Assembly: GCA_044865965.1 (NCBI GenBank)
Contig: JBIOTP010000062.1
Location: forward strand, 1-5,400
Origin: Solirubrobacter sp044865965
Lineage (GTDB): Bacteria; Actinomycetota; Thermoleophilia; Solirubrobacterales; Solirubrobacteraceae
Reading direction: 5' to 3'
DNA length: 5,400 bases
A model generated the notes under the pieces. The model saw only the letters and a list, made by a program, of their open reading frames with translations, searched no databases and was not told the DNA's origin. Each line of letters starts with the position of its first letter. The first letter of the stretch is position 1. The position numbers were made by a program, and so were the translations under genes. This document shows, one piece after another, positions 1 to 5,400 of this stretch.

Positions 1-953
1 GCGACGTCCGCATCTCGGTCACCGACCGCTGCAACTTCCGCTGCCAGTACTGCATGCCCGCCGAGGGGCTGCCGTGGCTGGACCGCGACGAGCTGCTGAC
101 CTACGAGGAGCTGTCGCGCCTGGTGTCACTTCTGGCCTCGATGGGCGTGCACGACGTGCGGCTGACCGGCGGCGAGCCGCTCGCCCGGCGCGAGCTGTGG
201 CGGCTCGTCGAGATGATCGCCGCCGACCCGAACGTGCACGACCTGTCGCTGACCACCAACGGCTACCTGCTCGAGCGCCAGGTGGAGAAGCTGGTCGCCG
301 CCGGGCTCCGGCGCGTGAACGTGTCGCTGGACTCGCTGGCGCCCGACCGCTTCTTCCAGCTCACGCGCCGCAACGCCCTCGCCCAGGTGCTGAGCGCGCT
401 CGAGGCCGCCGAGCGCTATCCCGAGCTGCGCCCGATCAAGGTCAACGTGGTCGCGCTGCGGGACTTCACCGAGGACGAGGTCGTGCGCTTCGCCGAGTTC
501 GCCCGCCGCCATCCCTACGAGGTGCGGTTCATCGAGTTCATGCCGCTGGACGCCGACCGCAAGTGGTCGCGCGACCGGGTGCTGCCGAACGCCGAGGTGC
601 GGGAGCTGATCCACGCCGCCTATCCGCTCGAGCCGATCGGGCGCGAGCGCCACGGCACGGCGCGGCGCTGGCGCTTCGCCGACGGGCAGGGCGAGATCGG
701 CTTCATCTCACCGGTCACGGAGCCGTTCTGCGGCGACTGCAACCGGATCCGGATCACCGCCGAGGGCCACCTGCGCACCTGCCTGTTCTCGATGACCGAG
801 ACCGACCTGCGCGGGCCGCTGCGGGCGGGCGCCTCCGACGGCGAGCTCGAGGCGGTCGTGCGCGACGCGGTGTGGCGCAAGGAGCTCAAGCACCACGTCA
901 ACGATCCGGGGTTCGTGCAGCCGGAGCGCACGATGTCGCAGATCGGCGGATGA
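1..953 (+). CDS. moaA: GTP 3',8-cyclase MoaA (5'-truncated by window edge)
   Basis: Radical SAM enzyme of the first step of molybdenum cofactor synthesis, turning GTP into 3',8-cyclo-7,8-dihydro-GTP, which MoaC then converts to cyclic pyranopterin phosphate. The frame is open from base 3 and 316 residues are visible. The family is usually about 325-340 long, so only some 10-25 N-terminal residues are missing. The ATG at 54 is not the start: it is the Met of the YCMP motif. Visible residues 10-17 carry the CxxxCxxC radical-SAM cluster motif (Cys10, Cys14, Cys17). TGGEP at 55-59 is the SAM-binding glycine motif. The second cluster motif CxxC-x13-C lies at 243, 246 and 260, followed by the conserved C-terminal region and the terminal Gly-Gly that MoaA needs for activity. 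Both cluster motifs together separate MoaA from other radical SAM proteins. The TGA at 951-953 overlaps the moeA start by 4 bp (ATGA), indicating an operon. Confidence 0.97.
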   Translation, partial: DVRISVTDRCNFRCQYCMPAEGLPWLDRDELLTYEELSRLVSLLASMGVHDVRLTGGEPLARRELWRLVEMIAADPNVHDLSLTTNGYLLERQVEKLVAAGLRRVNVSLDSLAPDRFFQLTRRNALAQVLSALEAAERYPELRPIKVNVVALRDFTEDEVVRFAEFARRHPYEVRFIEFMPLDADRKWSRDRVLPNAEVRELIHAAYPLEPIGRERHGTARRWRFADGQGEIGFISPVTEPFCGDCNRIRITAEGHLRTCLFSMTETDLRGPLRAGASDGELEAVVRDAVWRKELKHHVNDPGFVQPERTMSQIGG

Positions 954-2164
954 CGACCGCCGCCGGATCGTCGCTGCTCGACCTCCCCCAGGCGCTGGCG
1001 GCGGTGCTCGACGGGCTCGCGCCGCTCGGCGCCGAGCGCGCCGCGCTGGCCGACGCCGCCGGCCGCGTGATAGCCGAGGAGGCGCGCGCGGTGGTCGACC
1101 TGCCCCCGTTCGACCGCTCGGCGATGGACGGCTACGCCGTGCGCGCCGCCGACGTCGCGGCCGGCGTGGCGCTCCCGCTCGCGGGCGACGTGGCGGCGGG
1201 GGCGTCCGCCGAGGCTCCGCTGGAGCCCGGCACCGCCGCCCGCATCTCGACCGGCGCGGCGATCCCGCCGGGCGCCGACGCGGTGCTGCGCGGCGAGTCG
1301 GCAACCGAGCGCGGCGGCGCGGTCGTCCCCACCGAGGCGGTCCCGCCCGGCTGCCACGTGCGCGTGCGCGGCGAGGACCTGCGGGCGGGCGACGTGCTCG
1401 CGCGGCCGGGCGACGCGCTGACGCTGCCGCGGGTGTCCGCGCTCGCCTCGGCCGGGATCGGAGCGGTGAGCGTGCACCGGCGCCCGCGGCTGCACCTGGT
1501 CGTGACCGGCAGCGAGCTGCTTCCCGCGGGCGCGCCGCCCGAGCCCGGCAAGATCCACGAGTCCAACGGCCTGATGGTGCGCCTGCTCGCGAGCGCCGCC
1601 GGCGCGGAGGTGACCGACCACGGCGTGGTCGGCGACGACGCCGCCGCCACCCGCGCAGCGGTGGCCGCCGGGCTGGAGGGCGACGTCCTGGTCGTCTCCG
1701 GCGGCGTGTCGGTTGGCCCGCACGACCACGTCAAGCCGGCCTTCGAGGCGTGCGGCGTCGAGGAGGTCTTCTGGCGCGTGCGGATCAAGCCCGGCAAGCC
1801 GCTGTGGTTCGGCCGCCGCGGCGACACGCTCGTGTTCGGGCTCCCGGGCAACCCGCTGTCCTCGATCGTCTGCACCGCGGTGTTCATCGTGCCCGCGCTG
1901 CGGCGGCTGCAGGGCGTCGCGGACGCGCGGCCGCGGCTCGAGCGCGGCCGCCTCGGCGGGCCCGCGGGCCCGTCGGACGGCCGCACCACGTTCCTCACCT
2001 CCCGCCTCGTGCCGGCCGCCGACGGCGTGCTCGAGGCGTTCCCGACCGAGCGCCAGGGCTCGCACATGACCGGCGCGCTGGGCGAGAGCGACGGCTTCGC
2101 GGTCGCCCCGCACGGCTCCGGGCCGCTGCCCGCGGGCGCCGAGGTCGACCTGCTGCGGCTCTGA
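950..2164 (+). CDS. moeA: Molybdopterin molybdenumtransferase MoeA
   Basis: Catalyses molybdate insertion into adenylylated molybdopterin, releasing AMP and giving active Moco in the cytoplasm. The protein is 404 residues, close to the 411 of E. coli MoeA. The ATG at 950 shares ATGA with the moaA stop, and homology begins directly after it, so translational coupling is likely; no strong Shine-Dalgarno is seen. N-terminal signature: LPPFDRSAMDGYAV at 51-64, then RISTGAAIPPGADAV at 98-112. The MoCF-like domain carries TGSEL (186-190), GDD (228-230), SGGVSVGPHD (250-259), KPGKP (280-284) and LPGNP (298-302). Asp60, Glu189 and Asp259 match conserved active-site acidic positions of the family. TGSEL replaces the TGDEL of E. 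coli, an ordinary variant. The C-terminal MoeA domain IV runs from about 325 to the end. No MogA/MoaB adenylyltransferase gene is visible, so that partner must be encoded elsewhere. Confidence 0.97.
   Translation: MTTAAGSSLLDLPQALAAVLDGLAPLGAERAALADAAGRVIAEEARAVVDLPPFDRSAMDGYAVRAADVAAGVALPLAGDVAAGASAEAPLEPGTAARISTGAAIPPGADAVLRGESATERGGAVVPTEAVPPGCHVRVRGEDLRAGDVLARPGDALTLPRVSALASAGIGAVSVHRRPRLHLVVTGSELLPAGAPPEPGKIHESNGLMVRLLASAAGAEVTDHGVVGDDAAATRAAVAAGLEGDVLVVSGGVSVGPHDHVKPAFEACGVEEVFWRVRIKPGKPLWFGRRGDTLVFGLPGNPLSSIVCTAVFIVPALRRLQGVADARPRLERGRLGGPAGPSDGRTTFLTSRLVPAADGVLEAFPTERQGSHMTGALGESDGFAVAPHGSGPLPAGAEVDLLRL
1957..1972. repeat. 16-bp perfect palindrome inside moeA
   Basis: CGGGCCCGCGGGCCCG reads the same on both strands and is also a tandem pair of the octamer CGGGCCCG. 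It falls in moeA codons for a Gly/Pro/Ala-rich stretch (about residues 336-342) near the junction to the C-terminal domain, where MoeA proteins vary in sequence. In DNA this GC-rich such palindromes arise by chance, so a role is not claimed. Confidence 0.45.
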
Positions 2165-2174
2165 CACGCTGTCA
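2162..2174. repeat. Short inverted repeat TGACA-CGC-TGTCA at the moeA stop
   Basis: A perfect 5-bp inverted repeat with a 3-nt centre; its first three bases are the moeA stop codon. It lies 32 nt before the start of the binding-protein gene, in the only same-strand intergenic gap of the window. The size and symmetry would suit a dimeric regulator site, but one copy of 5+5 bases is weak evidence. There is no T-tract and the arms are too short for a rho-independent terminator. No convincing -35/-10 pair is seen in the 42-nt gap. Confidence 0.3.
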
Positions 2175-2198
2175 AGAGCGCCCTCGGGCTGCCGATCC

Positions 2199-2204
2199 AG
2201 GAGG
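2199..2204 (+). promoter_or_regulatory. Shine-Dalgarno sequence unusually close to the binding-protein ATG
   Basis: AGGAGG is a perfect anti-16S match but ends only 2 nt before the ATG at 2207 (AGGAGG-AG-ATG), where 5-9 nt is usual. The next in-frame start, GTG at 2231, is 26 nt away and has no SD of its own. The site supports translation starting in this region, though the close spacing leaves the exact start open. Confidence 0.55.
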
Positions 2205-2206
2205 AG

Positions 2207-3940
2207 ATGAGTTCTCTACCCTGCGCGGGCGTGACCGCGCCCCGACGCCGTCTCGCCGCCGTCGTCGCGGCCGCCGCCCTGCTCGCAGGCTGCGGAGGCG
2301 GCAGCGACAAGCCGTCGACCGTACCCGCGCACGCCAAGCGGGGCGGGACCCTGCACGTGCTGTCGCAGTCCGACGTCGACAGCATCGACCCCGGCATCAC
2401 GTACTACACCGGCGGCTATCTCGTCAGCAACTCGACGCAGCGCCCGCTGGTCAACTACCGGCCCGACGCCCCCGAGAGGCCGGTGCCGGACCTCGCCGAG
2501 ACGCTGCCGCAGGTCTCCGCCGACGGCCGCACCGTCACGGTGAAGATCCGCTCCGGCGTGCGGTTCTCGCCGCCCGTCGACCGCGAGGTCACCTCGAAGG
2601 ACGTCAGGTACGCGATCGAGCGCGGGTTCTTCAACACGGTCAACAACGCCTACGTCGGGACGTACTTCGGCGACGTCGTGGGCGCCCGGGCCGGCGCGAA
2701 GCCCGGGAAGAAGATCCGCGGCATCGAGACGCCCGACGACCGCACGATCGTCTTCCACCTCCGCCGCGCCACCGGCGGCGCGCTGGCCGGCGCGCTGTCG
2801 CTGCCGATCTCGGCCCCGGTGCCGGCCGGGTACGCCGCCCGCTTCGACCGCCGCAACCCCTCCACCTACGGCAAGAACCAGGTCGCCACCGGGCCGTACA
2901 TGCTCGCCGGCTACAAGGCCGGCCGCAGCATCAAGCTCGTCCGCAACCCGAGCTGGGACGCGCGCACGGACTACAAGCCCGCCTACCTGGACGCGATCGA
3001 GATCGCCGAGGGCAACGACGACACGACGGTCGCCGCGCGGCGGATCCTCGCCGGCAGCCACATGGTCAGCGGGGACTTCCCGGCGCCGCCGCCGGTCATC
3101 GCGCAGGCCGTCAAGCGCCAGCGCGACCAGCTCGCGCTGGTGCCCAGCGGGCAGCTCGACTACACGCCGCTCAACACGGCGATCCCGCCGTTCGATGACG
3201 TCAACGTCCGCCGCGCCGTGGTCGCCGGGATCGACCGCGAGGCGATCCGGCTGGCCGCCGGCGGAAAGATCCGCGGCGACCTCTCCACGCACTTCCTGCC
3301 GCCCAGCATCCCGGGCTTCGACCAGGCGGGCGGCGTGAAGGGACCGTCCCTCGACTTCCTCGCGCACCCGAAGGGCAACCGGGAGCTCGCGGCCGACTAC
3401 TTCCGCAAGGCGGGCTACGCCTCCGGCCGCTACGAGGGCCAGGACGAGGTCTTCGTCGTCGGGATCAACGACCCGCGCAGCCAGCGCGCCTCCGAGATCA
3501 TCCAGCGCGCGCTGACCGACATGGGCTTCAAGGTCCGCCTCAAGATGGTGGCCGCCGACGCGTTCTTCACGAAGTACTGCACCGTGCCCAAGGCCGAGGT
3601 CAACATGTGCACCGGCTGGGGCTGGGTGCGCGACTTCCCGGATGGCCAGACGATCCTCGACCCGACCTTCAACGGCGAGCAGATCAAGCCGCAGGGCAAC
3701 AGCAACGTCTCGCAGCTCAACGTGCCGGCGATCAACCGGGCGATGGCGCACGCCGAGTCGCTCAGCGATCCGGCCGAGCGCGCCAGGGCATGGGGCGAGA
3801 TCGACCGTCAGGTCACCGCCCAGGCCCCGGCGATCCCCGGGATCTGGTCCAACCAGCCGGTCGTGCGCTCCAAGGACGTCGCGGCCGTGGCGAACCCCAA
3901 CCTCGCCGGCTGGGACTTCACCTTCACGTCACTTCGCTGA
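2207..3940 (+). CDS. ABC transporter substrate-binding lipoprotein, SBP_bac_5 (peptide/nickel-type) family
   Basis: Extracytoplasmic solute-binding protein that would hand a ligand, often a peptide, to an ABC permease. It has 577 residues. Arg13-Arg15, a hydrophobic stretch at 16-28 and the lipobox LLAGC with Cys29 make a lipoprotein signal; a GGGSDKPS linker follows. Family landmarks: RGGTL near 45-49, PVPDLAETL (92-100), SADGRTVTVKIRSGVRF (104-120), SKDVRYAIER (130-139), TGPYML (228-233), LVRNPSW (244-250), VRRAVVAGIDREAI (334-347) and a C-terminal WVRDFPDG (473-480). Cys458 and Cys468 are the only cysteines in the mature chain besides the lipidated one and could form a disulfide. It starts 42 nt after moeA on the same strand, so may share its transcript, but no permease or ATPase gene is present. 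Start choice: the ATG has AGGAGG only 2 nt upstream; GTG at 2231 would give a compact 21-residue signal ending at the same Cys. The ligand cannot be told from sequence. Confidence 0.9.
   Translation: MSSLPCAGVTAPRRRLAAVVAAAALLAGCGGGSDKPSTVPAHAKRGGTLHVLSQSDVDSIDPGITYYTGGYLVSNSTQRPLVNYRPDAPERPVPDLAETLPQVSADGRTVTVKIRSGVRFSPPVDREVTSKDVRYAIERGFFNTVNNAYVGTYFGDVVGARAGAKPGKKIRGIETPDDRTIVFHLRRATGGALAGALSLPISAPVPAGYAARFDRRNPSTYGKNQVATGPYMLAGYKAGRSIKLVRNPSWDARTDYKPAYLDAIEIAEGNDDTTVAARRILAGSHMVSGDFPAPPPVIAQAVKRQRDQLALVPSGQLDYTPLNTAIPPFDDVNVRRAVVAGIDREAIRLAAGGKIRGDLSTHFLPPSIPGFDQAGGVKGPSLDFLAHPKGNRELAADYFRKAGYASGRYEGQDEVFVVGINDPRSQRASEIIQRALTDMGFKVRLKMVAADAFFTKYCTVPKAEVNMCTGWGWVRDFPDGQTILDPTFNGEQIKPQGNSNVSQLNVPAINRAMAHAESLSDPAERARAWGEIDRQVTAQAPAIPGIWSNQPVVRSKDVAAVANPNLAGWDFTFTSLR
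3929..3940. other. Convergent 3'-end overlap of the binding-protein and coxG genes
   Basis: The plus-strand stop TGA (3938-3940) lies inside the coxG-like reading frame, and the minus-strand stop (3931-3929) lies inside the binding-protein frame, so the two genes share 12 bp tail to tail. No intergenic space exists for a terminator. The nearest inverted repeat, GCGCC (3941-3945) with GGCGC (3958-3962), has a 12-nt loop and no T-tract on either strand. Confidence 0.9.
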
Positions 3941-4501
3941 GCGCCCGCCGCCGAACAGGCGCTTGATCCGCTCCCACAGGACGGAGAAGAACAGCGAGAT
4001 CGCGTTGACCCGCTGGGCCTCCGCGCCGGTCGGCGCGGCCGGCGCCGGCGCGCCCTCGGCCAGGCGGGTCTGCAGGCAGGTCGCGAAGTCGCGCAGCAGC
4101 CGGTTGGAGACGTCCTCGATCATCCCGCCGCGGCCGAAGCGCGCGAGCCGGCCGGTGATCGAGAAGTCGGTGACCGCGTCCACGCGCGTGCCGCCGTCGC
4201 TCTCCGAGAGCGTGTTGACGATCGTGGCGCTCGCACCGCCCTGGCCGCGCTTGTCGGTGCCCTTGGCGGCCAGCGTCGCCCTGTGCGAGGCCTCGTCGGC
4301 GTCCTGGATCTTGATCGTGCCGCGGTAGGCGGCGGTCGTCGGGCCGATCTTGACCTTGAACTCGCCGTGGTAGGTGCCGTCCTCGTCGTGGCCGGTGATC
4401 GACGCGCCCGGCAGGCACGGGGCGACCCGCTCGAGGTCGTTGAGCGTGCGCCACACGACGTCGATCGGCGCCTGCACCTCGAAGGACTGCTCCATCTTCA
4501 T
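3929..4501 (-). CDS. coxG: CoxG-like SRPBCC protein (CO dehydrogenase subunit G family)
   Basis: Family proteins accompany aerobic CO dehydrogenases and related molybdenum hydroxylases. In carboxydotrophs CoxG links the enzyme to the membrane, and a mycobacterial CoxG has been reported to handle menaquinone. The 190-residue protein opens with MKMEQSFEVQAPIDVVW and LERVAPCLPGA (23-33), the family hallmark, followed by the β-rich SRPBCC fold to about 148, including FKVKIGP (48-54) and GTIKI (61-65). A Pro/Ala-rich linker (150-159) leads to a hydrophobic, partly amphipathic tail, NAISLFFSVLWERIKRLF (166-183), a plausible membrane contact. The ATG at 4501 is preferred over an in-frame ATG at 4546: homology starts exactly there, it shares ATGA with the mocA stop, and the 15 extra residues are basic and lack family resemblance. 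It is last of three coupled genes. Whether the partner is a true CO dehydrogenase is unknown. Confidence 0.9.
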   Translation of the reverse strand: MKMEQSFEVQAPIDVVWRTLNDLERVAPCLPGASITGHDEDGTYHGEFKVKIGPTTAAYRGTIKIQDADEASHRATLAAKGTDKRGQGGASATIVNTLSESDGGTRVDAVTDFSITGRLARFGRGGMIEDVSNRLLRDFATCLQTRLAEGAPAPAAPTGAEAQRVNAISLFFSVLWERIKRLFGGGRSAK

Positions 4502-5070
4502 AGCCGCGCCAGCTCCTCTCGCGTGTCGATGTCGGCCGCGCTGCACAGGTGCCCGGCCTCGAACGTGCCTACCCGGAAGCGTGCCAGGAGGTCCCGCGCG
4601 CCGGTGTCGCCGCGCAGCTTGCCGATCGCGTCCATCACGCGCCGGCCGAGCACGACGGGGTGCCCGGGAACGCCGTCGTAGGTCGTGCGCACGGCGTCGC
4701 AGCCCTCGAGGCGGTCGAGCGCGCCGGCGATGACCTGGGGCGTGATCAGAGGCTGGTCGCCGAGCGTGACGACAACGGCGTCGGCGTCGCCGGCGGCCTC
4801 GACGCCGCGCCGCAGCGAGGCCGACTGCCCCTCCTCCCAGTCGTCGCAGACGACGGGCTCGGCGCCCTGGAGGTCGACCGCCGCGGCGATCTCGCCGGCC
4901 GCGTGGCCGAGCACGACGAGAACGGGGTCGAGCGCCGGCACGACGACCATCGCTTCGATCGCGTACTCGAGCAGCGGGCGCCCGCGCAGCGGCGCCAGCT
5001 GCTTGACGCCGCCGGCGAAGCGGCGGCTCGCGCCCGCGGCGAGGATGACGCCCGCGGGCACTTCCGTCAC
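4498..5070 (-). CDS. mocA: Molybdenum cofactor cytidylyltransferase, MocA-like (NTP transferase family)
   Basis: Expected to join CMP from CTP to Moco, giving molybdopterin cytosine dinucleotide for xanthine dehydrogenase/CO dehydrogenase-type enzymes. The 190-residue protein is of normal length for the family. Nucleotide-binding loop: LAAGASRRF at 10-18 with Lys23; the LAAG form is typical of CTP-using MocA, whereas GTP-using MobA has LAGG. Further landmarks are WEEGQSASLRRGV (78-90), GDQP (104-107, Asp105 the likely metal ligand), GHPVV (136-140), GDTGARDLL (154-162) and the C-terminal DIDTREEL (180-187). The start is GTG at 5070, which shares GTGA with the xdhC stop; GAGG lies 7 nt upstream. 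The stop overlaps the coxG start by 4 bp. Some relatives act on other nucleotide-linked substrates, but placement between xdhC and coxG argues strongly for the Moco role. Confidence 0.92.
   Translation of the reverse strand: MTEVPAGVILAAGASRRFAGGVKQLAPLRGRPLLEYAIEAMVVVPALDPVLVVLGHAAGEIAAAVDLQGAEPVVCDDWEEGQSASLRRGVEAAGDADAVVVTLGDQPLITPQVIAGALDRLEGCDAVRTTYDGVPGHPVVLGRRVMDAIGKLRGDTGARDLLARFRVGTFEAGHLCSAADIDTREELARL
4514..4518 (-). promoter_or_regulatory. Ribosome binding site for coxG
   Basis: AGGAG on the minus strand, 12 nt before the ATG at 4501 and inside the last codons of mocA. Spacing is a little long, but it supports the 4501 start over the upstream ATG at 4546, because the site lies downstream of that alternative. 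Confidence 0.5.
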
Positions 5071-5400
5071 ACGCCGACCTCGTGGATGCGCCCGCCCGTC
5101 TCCGACAGCCGCCCGCCGGTGCGGCCGTTGCGGGCCGCGACGATCTCGCCCATGATCGACAGCGCGGTCTCCTCGGCGGTCAGCGCGCCGAGGTCGAGCC
5201 CGATCGGCGCCGCGATGCGCGCCAGCTCGCTCTCTTCGATGCCCTTGGCGAGCAGCCGCTCGCGCCGGCGCGCCTGCGCGCGTCGCGAGCCCATGGCGCC
5301 GATGTAGCCGGCGTTGGAGCGCAGTGCGAGCACGAGCGCCGCGTCGTCGAGCTTCGGGTCGTGCGTGAGCACCGCGATGGCGGTCGCCCGGTCGATCCCG
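5067..5400 (-). CDS. xdhC: XdhC-family Moco chaperone, C-terminal part (5'-truncated by window edge)
   Basis: XdhC/CoxF-type proteins bind Moco, support its sulfuration and deliver it to a molybdenum hydroxylase apoenzyme. About 111 residues of the C-terminal Rossmann-like domain (XdhC_C) are visible. The frame is open through base 5400, so the gene begins outside the window; the GTG at 5372 is internal because family homology continues upstream of it (GIDRATAIAVLTHDPKLDD). Signature segments: LTHDPKLDD, YIGAMGSRR, then PIGLDLGALTAEETALSIMGEIVAARNG, described here by its key residues Pro-Ile-Gly-Leu and the following Ala-Glu-Glu. The tail after the domain has a small repeat, TGGRLSE and TGGRIHE, before the TGA (5069-5067). 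That stop overlaps the mocA start by 4 bp. Whether an N-terminal XdhC domain with its CxxG-type motif is present cannot be seen. Confidence 0.93.
   Translation of the reverse strand, partial: GIDRATAIAVLTHDPKLDDAALVLALRSNAGYIGAMGSRRAQARRRERLLAKGIEESELARIAAPIGLDLGALTAEETALSIMGEIVAARNGRTGGRLSETGGRIHEVGV
5078..5081 (-). promoter_or_regulatory. Ribosome binding site for mocA
   Basis: GAGG on the minus strand, 7 nt before the GTG at 5070, within the end of the xdhC frame. The good spacing supports GTG as the real start of the cytidylyltransferase. Confidence 0.5.

Noticed and set aside
54..56. ATG at 54 as the moaA start
   Set aside because: It lies just after the radical-SAM CxxxCxxC motif, so starting there would delete the cluster ligands; the frame is open to the window edge.
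620..2167. Long minus-strand open frame (515 codons) opposite moaA/moeA
   Set aside because: Antisense shadow of a GC-rich coding region; Arg/Ala/His-rich composition, no recognisable domain, and moeA on the other strand has clear family motifs throughout.
2165..2206. Moco riboswitch or sigma-70 promoter in the moeA/binding-protein gap
   Set aside because: The gap is only 42 nt, too short for a Moco riboswitch, and no -35/-10 pair with proper spacing is visible.
2216..3751. Long minus-strand open frame (511 codons) opposite the binding-protein gene
   Set aside because: Low-complexity Val/Arg/Asp-rich translation with no family motifs, entirely covered by the well-supported SBP_bac_5 gene.
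3941..3962. GCGCC...GGCGC inverted repeat as a terminator
   Set aside because: Only 5 bp per arm, 12-nt loop and no T-tract; common by chance at this GC content and located inside coxG coding sequence.
4499..4546. Upstream ATG at 4546 as the coxG start
   Set aside because: It would lengthen the overlap with mocA to 49 bp and add 15 basic residues not seen in the family, while ATG at 4501 gives the usual 4-bp ATGA overlap.
4549..5307. Plus-strand open frame (252 codons) opposite mocA/xdhC
   Set aside because: Crosses two real minus-strand genes and has no recognisable motif; typical high-GC shadow frame.

Overview
The window is very GC-rich and densely coded, with GTG starts, 4-bp stop/start overlaps and long antisense shadow reading frames. 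MoaA and MoeA are of the type seen in Actinobacteria. A member of Actinobacteriota is the best guess; a soil lineage such as Solirubrobacterales would fit but cannot be shown from this sequence alone.

Layout. Positions 1-953 (+) hold the 3' part of moaA, cut by the left edge. It overlaps by 4 bp moeA (950-2164, +). After a 42-nt gap comes a 577-residue lipoprotein of the SBP_bac_5 family (2207-3940, +), a periplasmic/extracytoplasmic ABC-transporter binding protein with no permease gene in view. Its 3' end overlaps by 12 bp the 3' end of a converging minus-strand operon. Read in its own direction from the right edge, that operon is xdhC (partial, 5400-5067), mocA-like cytidylyltransferase (5070-4498) and coxG-like SRPBCC protein (4501-3929). 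Each junction is a 4-bp overlap (GTGA, then ATGA).

How the genes fit together. MoaA starts molybdenum cofactor (Moco) synthesis from GTP and MoeA inserts molybdate into molybdopterin. The MocA-like enzyme converts Moco to the cytosine dinucleotide form used by the xanthine dehydrogenase/CO dehydrogenase family. XdhC-type chaperones carry and help sulfurate that cofactor, and CoxG-type proteins serve CO-dehydrogenase-like hydroxylases at the membrane. Five of the six genes therefore point to making and maturing a molybdenum hydroxylase. Its structural subunits are not in the window and probably lie beyond the right edge, upstream of xdhC. The binding protein is the one gene whose link to this pathway is unclear.

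There is no tRNA, rRNA, CRISPR array, insertion sequence or recognisable Moco riboswitch. The longest gap without a gene is 42 nt. I see no convincing evidence of a previously undescribed system; the points worth checking are the orphan binding protein, its start site, small inverted repeats and the unseen partner enzyme.
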